Shown here: in pieces, positions 1-14,017 of the stretch | Layout: every line of letters starts with the position of its first letter | Position numbering within the stretch: position 1 is the stretch's first letter | From: Lucifuga dentata | Lineage: Eukaryota > Chordata > Actinopteri > Ophidiiformes > Bythitidae | Direction of reading: 5' to 3' | DNA: 64,000 nucleotides | NCBI GenBank assembly: GCA_014773175.1 | Contig: VXCM01000234.1 | Location: 1-64,000, forward strand | The notes under the pieces: model-generated | The model's database searches: none | What the model was told of the DNA's origin: nothing | The model's input: only the letters and a program-made list of their open reading frames with translations | Translations under genes and position numbers: made by a program

Positions 1-3000
1 TACAATAGGGGGGATTGAACTCATGACCAGAGTGCTTTAAAATCCTGGCATGGGCTCCGGTTGTAGAATCAATAAATGGCTTTGATTAATTAATCCATTT
101 TCAGTGTGGATGTTGGCCACTGGTCTGTATGCTGAGCATTTAGAGTAATAATCAAACATTCATAACAGAATGTTGGCTTATTTTAGACAGAGAACCTCTT
201 TTAAATATACTGACTCCTTTTATTGTTTATTGTTTTTATGGTACCCCAAGCAACCTTTCATAATCTGGAGTGCAGCATGAATTTGGCAGCACTTATACAT
301 TTCCCTTAAATATGATATGTTAATGTAATGTAATGTATTTCAAGACTGGTTTAATTTTGGCAAATGTAGATGGATGATGCATCTCAATGTGTTCCAGATT
401 TTAAGAAAATAAAGAGACAGCCTCAATAACACTGGACCGAATTAGTTTATACAAAGAAAAAAAATAGCAGATTAAACAAAAATTCTAATTGCTCAAAGTG
501 TATTTTTCATCTAAAGGTTTATGACTATTACAACACACACTCTCCAAATGCATAACATCTTATATAAGTTTTGAAAACTGAGTCAGATGAGCTCAGGTCT
601 TCAGGAATGTAAATGACAATGCTGTTTCAACTGGCTTCCTGAGGCTCGTTGCAACATGTTGGCATCACATTTTAAATGCTTTATCTAACCTGTTTTTAGG
701 TGAATCCGTAGTTTAAATGGGAGCAATTACAGAGAAATTTTCATATCCAGCATAAATGAAGGCCTTAAATGTGTTCAATGCTTTAACAGTAATGACAAAC
801 AACAATTTTAATTTTCAGAACTAACCAAAAACAGTCATTTTGTAGAGATGAGGGCAAGGAGGTTATGCAAAAAAAGAGAAGAAATCATGGCAGCCATAGC
901 AACATACATGCAAACACAGCATGTCACTGCTTTTTGATTATGTTCTGCAGCTAACAAGGTATCATTCACGCTCCAGCACTTATTAATTAGTCAATGAAGG
1001 CAGAAATTTAATTAGATGTGTGGGGTGTCTGGAATAAAAAAGTCAGTAAAAACCTCATGGTTAAGATTATTTTAAGACGCTGACATTAACAAATAGTGTT
1101 CATTACATATTTTCCATTTGACCAGGCCAGATCTTCTCTCGTGTAAATATTGTGAATATGGGCGAAGAAATTTGCTCCACACACACATGAAAGATGACAA
1201 GAAGCAATCTTATCACCAGTGAGAAATGGCCAGTTTGTTGTCCAATTGACAGAGACAAATGACCTCACATCATCATTTCCTTCTCATCAGCCCTAGTGAA
1301 ATAATTTAAAATGAGAGCAGCAGGTTTGATGTTCTATTCTTTATTTTGACATACTTGCCTCCCTATAGTTATTTGAGCAGGCAATACTAATTAAGTCAGT
1401 GCAGTTAGTTCATCTACAACATTGCTGTTGTTTATCAGCCAAAGCATAATTAACCATAGTAAAAAACAACTTTTAGGGCTCAAATTTTTTGATTCAAGGC
1501 TCCACTTTGTTGCTTGCTGCTCTTTGGTTTCAGCAAGTAAAACTGCCATTATTGGTCACAAAGTTACCTTGCAACACCTGTACTGTGTCATCAGGTAAAT
1601 TATCTCTGTCCTCAGTAAAACGCAATGCAACTAAAATGCAGTGTTTTTAGATTTATCCATGTTTTAGAGCAGTTTTGAAAAGCTCTGAAAATGCTAGTTT
1701 AGTGTAGGCACGAGGCTAAAACTGCTTTGTGTGGACATATTTTGCCTCGTGGCCCACCAGGACATCGACACCAGATGTAACATAATCCCTTCAGACATCA
1801 CCCCAAACACACACAGACACACTCTCCCTGCCAGTCATCTCAGTTCTCATGACCTCAGTGAAGACCAAACTCAGGTGTTTTTTTTTTTTTTTTTTTTNTT
1901 TTTTTTTTTTTTTTTTTAGAGTGGTGGTTCCAAGTTTCCAGTATGCATCTGGGAACAAAAACCATCTTAAATCTAACAGCCATGACGGGTTTGAGTCAAC
2001 ATCACAAACACACCTAATCGATGAACCAGGAAAAGAAGGAAAGTCTATCAGCTAAAATGTAAGGAGATCAATCTCTTTCTCACTTCATCCTGACTTATCT
2101 ACCACCCATTTGTCATTAGCAATAGAGCCCTCTCAAGAGGTAAAGCAATATCCGCTACATCCACCACCAAAGTCTTGTCTATCACTGCATCTCTGCTCAT
2201 ATACCCTTTAGGGAGTTCATTAAAAGGAAGGAGGGTGGGCTAAGATTGGGAAGGAGGTCTGCAAAAACAGACTCTCTCCATACATCATGCTGCACGCTGT
2301 CAGGTTTCCCAACTCTGACAGCAGCTACCCCCGTCACCCTCGGCTTTGCTTTCACTAAGAATTATTCTAACTATGCACAATAATCACACAAACTGAGGCT
2401 CTTGTTTGTTTTGGACTGGGTTCCGACTCTCACTTGTCCATCAATACTGAGGCTGGGGTTGACTTGCACCTTAATGTGGGATGAAGACCACACAGAGCCA
2501 GACTGTTTTAGACAGAGGTTTGATTGTCATGCCTGGGATTGTTATCACTTTCAAATAAAATGGGAAAGCAGAAACAAAAGCAGGTACCTCATGATATTGC
2601 AGGTATGTGATGCATACAGCTTGTTAAAAAGTTGTAAATAGGTTTGATCATTATGATTTCATCAAATAAGTAATTAAAGTCCCAGTTGTGATTGAGCAAC
2701 ATGTCTTAAAACCACAACAGCACGTATCCAGCACTACACATAATAGAATTCCCATATGGTCCATGATACTGCATTGTGTCACTTATTTGACATGAAACAT
2801 GGTCGTTTGCCAAAATAAAGACTGTTGCTGTATTGTGTGTTAAACATCAGGCGAAGGTTATTCAGCTGAACACAGGGACCACAGAAACGTCATTCCATTA
2901 TTTCAGCCAGGCAGAAAAACACCTGATTCAACAAATGATTGCCTTAATTGATCCTACTTGGGTTCCATCATTACATTGTAACAGCATGAAGATATCCTGG

Positions 3001-6000
3001 CCAGATTGCAGGCCCTAGCATTAAATTCCACACAATTTCAGGCTCAGTTAGCAACATGGTTAATTTAAACTCACAGTTGGAGAAGCTACACTTTGTGATT
3101 AGCCTGCCCCGGTAGCTAAAGAAACCCACAGCCTGGCTGTCTTATTTGGATGTATGAACAGATACTTATCTGCAGGACATGGTGGAGGAGACTTCCACAT
3201 ATTGCTTTTTAATGAACACAGCATGATGCAGTCTGATGGGTCTCTAATGGGTTCACATGTGATACATCATCTGCTGGTCATTTGGATGCCAATATCAGTT
3301 CAATATCTCCCAACCCTATCTATATGTTTTGGCATCATCCCAGGCAAAGAGTGAGGTCAAAAGGTTGCCATGCTTTTGTTTCAGGACTTTGTGTCTTTCT
3401 CTGTAATGATCCAATTATCTCTTCATGCAGCAGCAAAGGGTCAGAAAGGTATTTTATTGTTGTCTTTAATGAGAAAATATTCAGTAAAACTAAGTGTTAA
3501 ATATTTCTTTCATGATAAAACGATAAAGATTGTTCCCTGGAATAATCTCTATCAAGGTTATGTTTCACACTTTGCCTAGACAATAAACTGAGTCACCATG
3601 ACATTATTTTTCTTATGCCAAGTGCATTTGGAGATTAGTTTGGACAATTGTTCTCCTGTTTAGTGATGCAACGTGGCCAGCCATATGCATCATTAACCTT
3701 GTACCTACACCAGACTGTCTTTAAACCTGCTTACGGGAAGTAACCCAGGTTATAGAGAGGTTATAGAGACGGAAATACAGCCACAACCATCTTACACTAT
3801 GGCCCTGTCCCTCACCAACCTTCTGTCTTGCTGCATCCTGCTGCCTCTTGGAGGAAGGAATGTGACACAAAATGTAACAACCACACACACACAAGCTGCT
3901 TAAGACACAATTTAAATACATTGATTGCTTAGTCTTCATGGATTTATTTGCTACCATCAGAAACCATCCATATGTAATCATGCTTTGTTTTGAAGCACAA
4001 CTAATATCATCATAACAAATTGTAGGGTGTCTTAAACTGAGTTCCAGGGTAAGCGGTTTTCCCTGAAAATGTTTATTTTGATAATGAAGGCTGCTAACTA
4101 ACTGGAACGAAAGTCACGTGTATAATCAACTTCACAGATTTTGATATATGTGTATGGGTTTAAATAAATTCAATAATAACATCCTCCCATTTAAAAAGAT
4201 TGAAAATCCTTGATTAAACCCCCATATCCTCCTCCTCTGCTTATGACAAACATCAGTTCATTTTATTTTGAAGATAAAGCAATGATGAATAGAATGGAAT
4301 GGCTTGTGTGTTTTATTCAAATTGGTTGTTGACATTTTGAGATTATTTATAGAAACAACCCACTTCAGATTAGCATTAATCTGATTAATAGCGTGATTTA
4401 TTTGAGTTTCCATGCTCAGTAGAAACTCTTCATGCTTAGCTCACGCACATCGATGAAGTACCCAGCCTCGATGAATAGCCAACAGCTGTGTATATAGAAC
4501 AAAGTACATTTCCTCTTGGAGTTAAAAACACCCAGTTTGAGTAAAGCATTGACCGTTTCCTGCTAAATACACCCATGTAAAGCTGCTTGTATACATATGA
4601 ACATGTTTTAAAGGTTTGAATGATATACTGTAATGTCATAAATGTGTGTAAGTGAAAGAAGGATTTCATCACTTCTTCATAGCTGTTGCTGCATTGTGCA
4701 CAATTTTATGCAGACATTTTTCAAAAACCCATTACTGGATATATATTAGTTGAATATTATAGTCATCTGGGTGGTAGGCGCTGTATATTTTTGGTTCCTT
4801 TAAATTCTTATTCCTAATTGAGCTCTTGCCATTTCAATTCTCCTCAGAATGAAATGGTTTTAGGAGATGAACTTCTGGAGCAAAGGAGCTGTGTGGAAAT
4901 TTGTGTTGTTCATCATAGGTCAGGCATGGAACGTCTCATAAATTACATCCATACCATTTCCACATGTAAATCTTTTTTAATAGCTGCATCTGTTTCTAAC
5001 CACGTTTGTCCTGTGAGGCATTGTACATTTTGACATATTTCAATATCCTGCATAAATTCTACAGCGACTTATGAAATCTATATGTCATCAAGAGAGGCTT
5101 GCTGTCCAAAGCTAAAGAAAAAAAAAAATCAGGATTTTATCACCACGGATTTCAGGTCGGGAAACGTAAAGCCATAATATTGGCAGTAAAGATGTCTCCT
5201 CCAAACTGACAGCTCCCAAACCTCAGTTCATAAACCTGTCTAGAGATTATGTGCATGGCTGAGACACTGAGTCTGACTACTCGGCCAGCTAAGCAATGGA
5301 AAGAGTTTCCCTATGACCATATTCTCACTGTTGATAGTGCATTTGAGAGAGCTAATGCTCAATTTTTGGAATGTTTTATACATTTCTGTGAAACAACAGT
5401 CATTCATTCGTTTCTTGTTTGGCTTGTTTGACTTGTCTGGCCCATGCTTGCTTTCCCATATAATGCCCTGAGATTCTATTCAATATGCAAAGTAGAACGT
5501 AAGACTATATTCAAGGGATAATAAACAGTTTGTGTTTGTACTCACTTTAAACTTAAAACCCCAACTCTGCATCCAAGATTCCAAAAAGGCTACGTCAATG
5601 TTACCATAGTGCAGTAATTTGGATAAACGGTGAAGATGAAAGCTGTATTTCGTTTTTACATGCCTTCTAGACTGCTTGCACATTTTTGTAAAAGCACCAA
5701 CGTCTGGGTGTGTAATTACACACTAAATGCTGTGTTTTTTGTTTTTTTTTTGTTTTGTTTTTTTAAGAAAGTATGTGTCGCTGCATAAACTTTCCTAAAA
5801 ATGGATACAGTACACAAGGCACATTCCCAATTGCGATCATAAAGTCCCTAAATACTGCTCAAACACCAGAGAGTACATCAGACATCAAAACTTCATAAAA
5901 TTCCTAAAAATCTAAAAAAAAAAAAAAAAAAAANTGATTTTTTTTTTTTCAGATGGGCATCATTTTGTCAGGATGTGTCTGTGATGAGACGATGTGAAGC

Positions 6001-6600
6001 CATTTGACCTCTGTGAGGGAATGCTGAGTGTCATGGATGGATAGGCAGGGGGTCCAAAGCCTCTCCCCTGTGTTAGGGAGATGACAAGGGATGTGATTTG
6101 TTAAATTCTGGACACCCCCTGTATTGTCTCCACAACACAGAGGGACATCTGGCACAGGCAAAACAACCAAAAGAGCTGAGGTCTCCATCCTCTTTCTCAG
6201 GCAGTGAGCTGTGCAGCATTGAAGCACTGCCTGCACATTCTCATGCTAATATCCAAAAGGCAAGAACAGATGTGAAACATTTGGTTCCGTTCTTGTTCAC
6301 TTGTAAAGAAATAATGTGCACAGTGATCATTATTTTACTTTTTTGTTCTTCTACGTATCATAAAAAGGAGACTGAGAAAGTTCACAGAGGAGGCCATCTT
6401 CCTTGGTGGCCCAGCTTAAGCGGCAGTTTACATTTGTGGCTGTTGCAAGGAAGAGCTCTCTGCAGTGGAGAAATGCTCCCTGGTGTGTTTTGAACATCTG
6501 AGGAATAATTTTGACTATCAAAACATGTTGGTAGAACGGAAAGCTTTGGTGATGATACATCTCATTACTAAAATTACAGCCGTTTGACTGTGACTTCTTG
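1..6600. other. Upstream non-coding region
   Basis: I see no gene here. The ORFs are short, unrelated to families I recognise, and overlap one another on both strands. The stretch is AT-rich with scattered homopolymers, including a poly-T containing an N at 1898 and a poly-A ending in an N at 5934. Several homeodomain-type TAAT cores occur near 980-1015. The longest reading frame (6098-6493) has no recognisable domain and overlaps an antisense frame. The region probably lies 5' of the sulfotransferase gene and may contain distal regulatory DNA. Confidence 0.6.
1878..1917. repeat. Poly-T tract split by one N
   Basis: Twenty T, a single N at 1898, then nineteen T. The near-equal arms match the other N-in-homopolymer tracts in this window. 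They suggest two contig ends that were both all-T and were joined with one N, so the true length is unknown. Confidence 0.85.
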
Positions 6601-6653
6601 TTTGCATGTAGGCCTAAGTGTGCCTTTGGTTTCAAGGTTTGTTAGTGTGCATA

Positions 6654-6656
<3 letters not shown>

Positions 6657-6686
<30 letters not shown>
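6657..6686. repeat. (GT)n microsatellite
   Basis: Fifteen uninterrupted GT units about 0.7 kb upstream of the predicted start codon of the sulfotransferase gene. Confidence 0.95.
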
Positions 6687-6688
<2 letters not shown>

Positions 6689-6834
6689 GTACACAAATAT
6701 GAGTACAAGTATGTGTGTTAGACTGTTTACCTTTACCTCTTTCTGTATGTGTTTAGGTGTTTTATCATGTTTTTGCATATTTCTGTCAATATAGATATGC
6801 AATAAATAATAAATAAATTGTAAATGTGTGTTTT

Positions 6835-6835
<1 letters not shown>

Positions 6836-6865
<30 letters not shown>
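6836..6865. repeat. (CT)n microsatellite
   Basis: About fifteen CT units on the + strand (GA on the other), roughly 100 bp upstream of the CCAAT-box cluster. GA/CT tracts are common near metazoan promoters, but no function is shown here. Confidence 0.9.
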
Positions 6866-6869
<4 letters not shown>

Positions 6870-6962
6870 GTGTGTGTGTTCACAGTACGCATGTAATAAC
6901 CAAGATTCCCCCTTATTTTGCTGAGACTGGGGATGTATCTGCAGCCCTGCCTACTCGGAATC

Positions 6963-7034
6963 TGATTGGCTCATATCTCATCTGTCTCCTTCTCTCTTCT
7001 TCTCATTGGCCAATGGCATGCCTGTCAACCAATC
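6963..7034 (+). promoter_or_regulatory. CCAAT-box (NF-Y type) cluster, probable core-proximal promoter
   Basis: Four CCAAT pentamers lie within about 70 bp: ATTGG at 6965-6969, the back-to-back palindrome ATTGGCCAAT at 7005-7014 (two sites), and CCAAT at 7029-7033. NF-Y binds CCAAT and is typically found 60-100 bp upstream of transcription starts. This would place initiation around 7100-7150, where an AT-rich ATAAATA-like stretch (about 7147) is present. The location suits a gene with its start codon at 7365. Motif clustering is seen directly; promoter activity is inference. Confidence 0.55.
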
Positions 7035-7179
7035 TGACAAGTTTGCAACTCTATGCACGTGTGTCTGGTTCATTAGGGCTCCCTCCCGAGCGTTAATTTT
7101 GGACAGACGTGACTTTTACATGAGTGCACAAATTCATTGTACACGGATAAATATTTTATTAAATATATTTTTTCCTCAG

Positions 7180-7922
<743 letters not shown>

Positions 7923-10024
7923 TGAATATTTAATCAATTAATTATTTATAACGTAAAATTAATATTCACACCAACTTGTATCAAACTGATATGTTAGGCA
8001 GTTTCTAGGAAAATTAATCAAGGCTTGACAGATTATAAATATTTCCATGATGGATTGTGTTCACCCAACGTTTTATTTATTGTATAGTCTAGAAATCTTT
8101 ATTTAACATGTGAACCTTTATAGAAATAATTGTGTCTGATAGTTGAATAATTGGTTTGGATAGTCTGTTGGTTTTTACGCTACATTAGTTTAGCTTTCAG
8201 CAGATGTTATCAGCTTGCTCATTTTGTTATAACGCTTTAAGTTGCCTAGTTTACTTTGAAACTGATTTGGTCGATGCCAAAGTGAGATTAAGGTTTACAG
8301 GTTGTTCAGGCTAAATAAGACAAACAGAGAACTTAAATCACACTTTTAAAAATTTTTTAAAGTTTCAATCTAATAAAACTTGAAAAGAAATTTTTGTTAA
8401 ATGTGTTAATTTCACTTTCATTACTCTCATATAGAATACTATAGGATTACGAGATCCAGCAGCAAGCGACAGCAAAGTTTCAGATACATTTTTTTTCAGC
8501 TTAATTACTCAAAGTTTCCCATTTATCTTTTAGGTCAAGATTTATTGCACTGTGTATATTTTCACATTCATTAATTTGAAATGTCACCTTAAATAAACTT
8601 CTTGTTAGCTTACACATTAATTAATTTAATTCCCATTATTATTTCCAAAGAATAGGCTCCAGTATAACACTTCACATAAGTTTTAGTGTTTATATCTAAA
8701 TATTAAATATGGTTTTTGATAAAGTAAAAGTTAATGGCTACAGGAAAAAAAAGTGTTGAACTAACCAATAAACATTAAACCCTGTCAGTTTGCAATATTT
8801 TTAGTTACCTAGATTAAATTCAAGAGTAACTAATCTATAAAATAACATTAAAATATACAAAAATAACAAATTTGATTCCTTTTTATTAATCTTTAAAATT
8901 AATGTTGTTGGGTTCTTATAAATATGTAAGATTAAAAAAAAATACAAATTCACAGCAAAGAAGTTTTGGCAATATGAATTTACTTTCTGAGAATCAGGGT
9001 CAGTAGTGTCAGATGAAAATTAAACTCCAGAAATTCTTTGATCCTACATAAACATACATTTACCTCCATGTCTTCCTCTGCTAAAGAAGAGCTTCATTCT
9101 CCTTGCTCAAGTCAGATTTGTGATTGATTTCATCTGTCACCACGAGTGTGTGAGTGAGTGTTGTGTGTGCACATTTCCACAGGCCTGTGGGGAATAATGG
9201 CTCTCCCTCTCAGTGCTTCTCTGTCTAATGGGGCATTGCCGACATTGCGTCTATGTTATTAAGAAGGATTAGGACCGTAATGAAAGGTTACCTGAGTGTC
9301 TCAGGAGGTCTAATTCACCTTTTGATTGAGTTAACACTACACACAACTCCCTTTAAAAGCCTGGAGACACAAAACTTTTTACTCTCTCCCAATGACAACT
9401 CCCTTCAGCCCGTCTCACCCACCTCCAAACAATCTGGCTCTCTTCCATCTCCCACTCACGCACCTCCCTCTTTGTGCCTCTCCGAGAGTGAACATTCTCT
9501 TTTCGCCATCACTCTTTCACACCCTTCTGTTTACCTATTCAGCCATTGTGGGATTTTATATCCATGAGGGTCCCATCCATCCCGAGGAGTTGCCAAGATT
9601 CTCTGGAATTTGGACCATGCCTCCAAGGACAGACCTTAGTACCAATTCCCCTTAACACTGTCCATTTTAAAACAGAAGGACCCTTGAATTGAAAAGAGGA
9701 ATAAATAACTGTTACAACAGCATGGCTCACTCTGCAGGAGTGCATGGTTGAGGACTCTTGTCAGATCTCTCTGACAATGTCTGAGAGGGTTCATGTTGAT
9801 GACCTTTTTGTGCGTGGAAGCTTTTTGATTGAGTCACATTCATTTAAACTTGTTGACTTAAGAGTATTGAGGTGTTTTGCACACTTTAAGAATGCTTCTG
9901 AAACCTAGAATTAAGTCTGATTGCATCGCTAAAGTAAACTGTTCCATTCAGTGAAAATTATCACAGTCTGGGTGCCAGCCACACTTTCTCCTCTTTTTAT
10001 GTACCATCTGTACTCCTGTCTTAA

Positions 10025-10576
10025 AGGACAATACCAGTGATTTTGCATATTTAAACCCAACAAATACTACCTGCATGCAGTGTTATGTTACTGACAACCA
10101 ATTTCCAAAACATAAAACTGTATTTTAGTTTTCCTGTTATTTTGCCAANATGTTACTGACAACCAATTTCCAAAACATAAAACTGTATTTTAGTTTTCCT
10201 GTTATTTTGCCAAATGCCAACATGACTATATAATATACTATATGACTATATGACTAAGACTATATTCCCTTCTGGAGACATAAATTTTCTTCAGTGCAGT
10301 TCTGTGTTGGACCAATTAAATAAAGTTACCTCAACAAAAAGTATAACAGATGTTGTGTTTGCTGTGATGGATAACTTACATCAAGCATGTTTCAAGTCTC
10401 TATAAATTGATTTTAACAGTGTACTGAAATGCACTGAAAACAATGGCAGTGGAAGGTAGGACAAACATTTTTAGTAATTACTGCTTCAGTAGCATGTTTT
10501 GGGAAATGGTTGTAAGTAAATAACGTGTATGCAAATTATATTGTGCTCAAATATGCAAAACCCCAAGTGTGGTCCT
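10025..10576. mobile_element. TTAA-flanked MITE (piggyBac/Kolobok type)
   Basis: TTAA occurs immediately on both sides (10021-10024 and 10577-10580). The ends form imperfect terminal inverted repeats: about 20 of the 26 element bases match, including AGGAC at each tip and an inner TTTTGCATAT. No transposase frame is present, so it is non-autonomous. The 552-bp span includes a 65-bp assembly artefact around the N at 10149, giving a real length near 487 bp. TTAA target duplication is characteristic of piggyBac and Kolobok families; which one cannot be settled by eye. I also recall similar sequences as dispersed repeats in percomorph genomes. Confidence 0.75.
10085..10213. other. Assembly artefact: 64-nt direct repeat around an N
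   Basis: Bases 10085-10148 and 10150-10213 are identical and separated by a single N at 10149. This is an unmerged contig overlap rather than a biological duplication, and it sits inside the TTAA MITE. Confidence 0.9.
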
Positions 10577-13110
10577 TTAAAGTGGCAAGGCTGTGAGGAT
10601 TTTCAAAACTCATCTAACATAACTGATTGAAAACCACTGTTTCAACAACAGAGCAACCCCCTTCCCATGAATGAAAAAAACAACAAATTAAAAAATTAAC
10701 AAGCAACTCTATAATACTATTCTACATGTACACTCAACTTGAACACTCAACTAATATTACTTTCCTTAAAATATTTTATATGCATCAATGGCAGACTTTC
10801 TGTGACTAATCACCATGTTTATTTTGCTTGAATTGTGAATCTTTTCATTAGCAACTGTGAATACTTAAAACATAGAGGCTTCCATCTTGAGACTCAACCT
10901 CTTTGTCTATTGTAAAGGCTATGTGTCCCCAGCCTGAATCACTTGGGTCTGTCCCTGTGGGAATGTGTGGAACATATTTTAACACCTCTAAGCTCTTAAT
11001 GTGACATGGCAACATCTCCAGCCTGTCCAGCTTTATATTTGTCAGGCTTGTTATGGGAAATTTCATCAACTGCCTAAAAGTCTATTGCACACCAGTGAAT
11101 TAGAATAGGAGTTTGTCTCATACATCCACATTTTTTTTGGATCTCAGAAAGCTGGCACATCCAGCATGGGAAATGTAATTAACTAGGCATTGCTAATGCA
11201 TTTCAAGCAACACACATATTTTAAGGTGTTTTAACATGTAATTAATTTTGAGCATTTGTACTGAACCCTAGAGCATTTCCCCCTTAAGTTTGGTTTGTTT
11301 GGGTACATGTGAACACAACAATTGAAATTAGGACTGGACCAAAGCAATCGCACTATGGAATGGTTCATTTGTGGCGTGAACATGATCCACACTTCTGCTG
11401 AACCAACAACAAGGAAATCTGGTGATCTACAGATCTATCTAGAAGCGGAGAGGGTTGTGTGTAATGTTCAACTACAACTGCTGTAAACATTAGGCGCTAA
11501 TCAGATCAATGTAAAACAATTAAAGGCGTCAAACATAAAACAGACTTTACCACAGGAATGTCGTGAAACGGCCATAACATATCAAACTTACCTAACATGT
11601 CTTCAGTGAACATGTTTAAGGTTAGCTTGTGGTATGCACTCCATTTTCCTGTTCTAAATAAGATGTCATTCTCGCTTTACATGAACTTGTGGCATGTCAT
11701 GTATTCTTGGTAATTTCAGGCCTTTTGTTAAACAGGAAACCAACACCAGGGCCAATTGGCCAGTCAGTCGGTGTTACATTTCACTACACATTTCTCTGTG
11801 GTGTATCCGTATAATCGCACACAACCTGTTAGGCTTTTGTTGTGGAAATGGACACTCAGAGTGAACAAGGAGGTCAAGCATCAGCACTGTGAAGTAAGTC
11901 AGAGGTCCATGCTGCAGAGTAGTCAGTATTATGTTTGTGGTCTACTTGGGTTACCACGAGTCCAGCTTTCACCTGTCTAGACCAGGGTGCAGTACCCATT
12001 TGATGTCAGAAAACCGGCTGGATTAGGTCACATCAGATCCCTTAATGGTTTAATTATCCTTCATAAAAACATGCGTGACCTATTAAACACTGTGGCATTG
12101 TGCCACCCACATTTACTTAGATACACAGGCACACACATGCAGCCAGCCTTCTTATGTTAGCCTTCCAGGCCTAACACAGAACAGGACTTTGAAAAACAAA
12201 TAATTACCCAGGAGATAAACAGGTGCAGGCAGCTTATGTGACAGCAAATCCTTTGTGTAGATTTGATCAAAGGTAAGTTTGATTTAGGCCGTGCTTATCG
12301 GGAAGTAGTTTGCACAAATGTATCCACTTGCAGCAGTTTCTCTTTCAGTGTTTTGTTTAAGTGTGAAACACTTGAAACCATAAGCAAGCAAATGAAAAGA
12401 CCATGCTTACCTAGAAATGGGTAAAATTATATTAAATTAGGGGGTTCCCTGTTCATGAAGCTGGCTTCATTTGAAAGGAAGTTCTGTAACGGCAATAAAA
12501 GCAATGATCCAGTGGGGACTAGTAGTCGAAAGCAGGAGTGTTCTGCGTTTTTGTGCTGTGGCCTTTGGCAAGACTTCTTCATATGTAGAACCAGTCAGAG
12601 ATTTCTTTGCAGTAATTCAGACATGAAGCAAGAGCCATTTGTTAATGTGTAATAATATTACTGTATGCGCCCAGCCTGTGTTTGAATTCCATGAATGCCA
12701 GTTTCTTTTTTCTTCAGTGATTACCATTCTTTCCTACCTTATTCCAGCCAGCTGGGTTTGTTGACACAGACACCTCCATTTTTCTAAAAAAAAAAAAAAA
12801 AAACCACTCAAAGTTCAAAGAAAATAATAAAGTTATATTTGTCAAGTGCTGGTGGTTAAAAGCTGTTGAATTCCCAGCATTTACGATGAGAATGGCCTCC
12901 AAGTTGTTCATATCTTGGCTATGTTTCCTGTGGGTGGCGTAATTTTAACTCTGGTCTTGTTTGTTGCTGCCTGATGTTTCACGTCATTCTGACTCTGGAG
13001 GGGTGTGGAGGACCAGTGGAAAGCATGACATTACTGTAACTGTAAATGAGAAAGGCTAGACATTAATAGTGAAGAAAATACTGAAACCTCCTTTGTTTAT
13101 TTAAGGAATG

Positions 13111-13624
13111 TGTGACGGGTGGGGTTTGGACCCAAATGCAGCACACAGTACAACTCTGACAAGTTAAGTTCTTTAATAGGATTCTCAGTCCAACACAGAA
13201 GCAGGCAGAAAAACTGGCAGGACAAAGAGCCCACACAGATACAGTCAGACAAGGAGTCCAAACGCAGAGACTGGAATCAGAGTCGAAGACAGAAGGCAGA
13301 GGTGATTACTTGGGGGGCGACGAGCAGAATAGTCCAAGGCAGGCAGGTTCGGTAACAGAAGGTCAATCCACAGAAAAACGCTGGAATGTCTTGCATCAAA
13401 GATGGCAGAGAACAATCTGGCAATCTGTGAGTGAGGGACTGGGGTTTAAATCCATGCTTAATTGGTGCAAATTAATGACAGCGTCCACACCTGAAGTGAA
13501 TCAGGCTAATGAACTGAGGTGAGGAGCTGAAGACCAGGCAGGCAGAAATGGCAGGTGAGAAGCTAAGGACCAGGCAGGCAGAAATGGCAGGTGAGTAGGA
13601 GACCACACATGCAGAACTGTGACA
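13111..13624 (-). mobile_element. Probable solo LTR with 5-bp target duplication
   Basis: The 514-bp element starts TGTGACGGG and ends CTGTGACA, so it has TG...CA ends with a short inverted match. It is flanked by GAATG on both sides (13106-13110 and 13625-13629). Read on the minus strand it has a TATA-like TTTAAA (RC of about 13443-13448) and an ATTAAA polyadenylation-type signal (RC of about 13173-13178), in LTR order. There is no internal retroelement coding sequence, which suggests LTR-LTR recombination. A 36-bp unit is tandemly duplicated near one end (13521-13556, 13557-13592; about three mismatches). Ty3/Gypsy is the likeliest class by TSD length, but a DNA transposon with 5-bp TSD is not excluded. 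Confidence 0.62.
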
Positions 13625-14017
13625 GAATGAGCAATTACTTGTAAAATGGTGAATGCAAATCATTACTTAACTGTAATTTTTCTAATTCAGCCTCAACTTT
13701 TATAACAAATCATGGAAATTGGTCAAAAACTGTTTTCTGCATAGAAAACATGAAGTTCACATTACCAAATGTAAAACCTCAAGAACCATATGCCTCCATG
13801 TGTGCCTGCACCAGCCTGCCATGAAGAAAACACACACCAGCTGGAACATCTAACAGCGACCCCTGTGTGTATGTGTGTTGTCTAGTATGTGTCCATATTT
13901 ATGTGAGAATACAAACTGTAAACACCTCCAGTGTACTTTTGACACTCGTTGCTGCCCTTGGATGTAACCCGGCCAGGAATACAGGAATAACATGTTCCTC
14001 ACACTTTTAATAAATTG

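Noticed and set aside
1..60. tRNA-like B box on the minus strand (GAGTTCAATCC) at the window edge, possibly a SINE
   Set aside because: No A box at the right distance, and the sequence is cut by the window boundary, so it cannot be supported.
6098..6493. 131-residue plus-strand frame upstream of the promoter
   Set aside because: No recognisable domain, overlaps an antisense frame, and no splice or promoter context.
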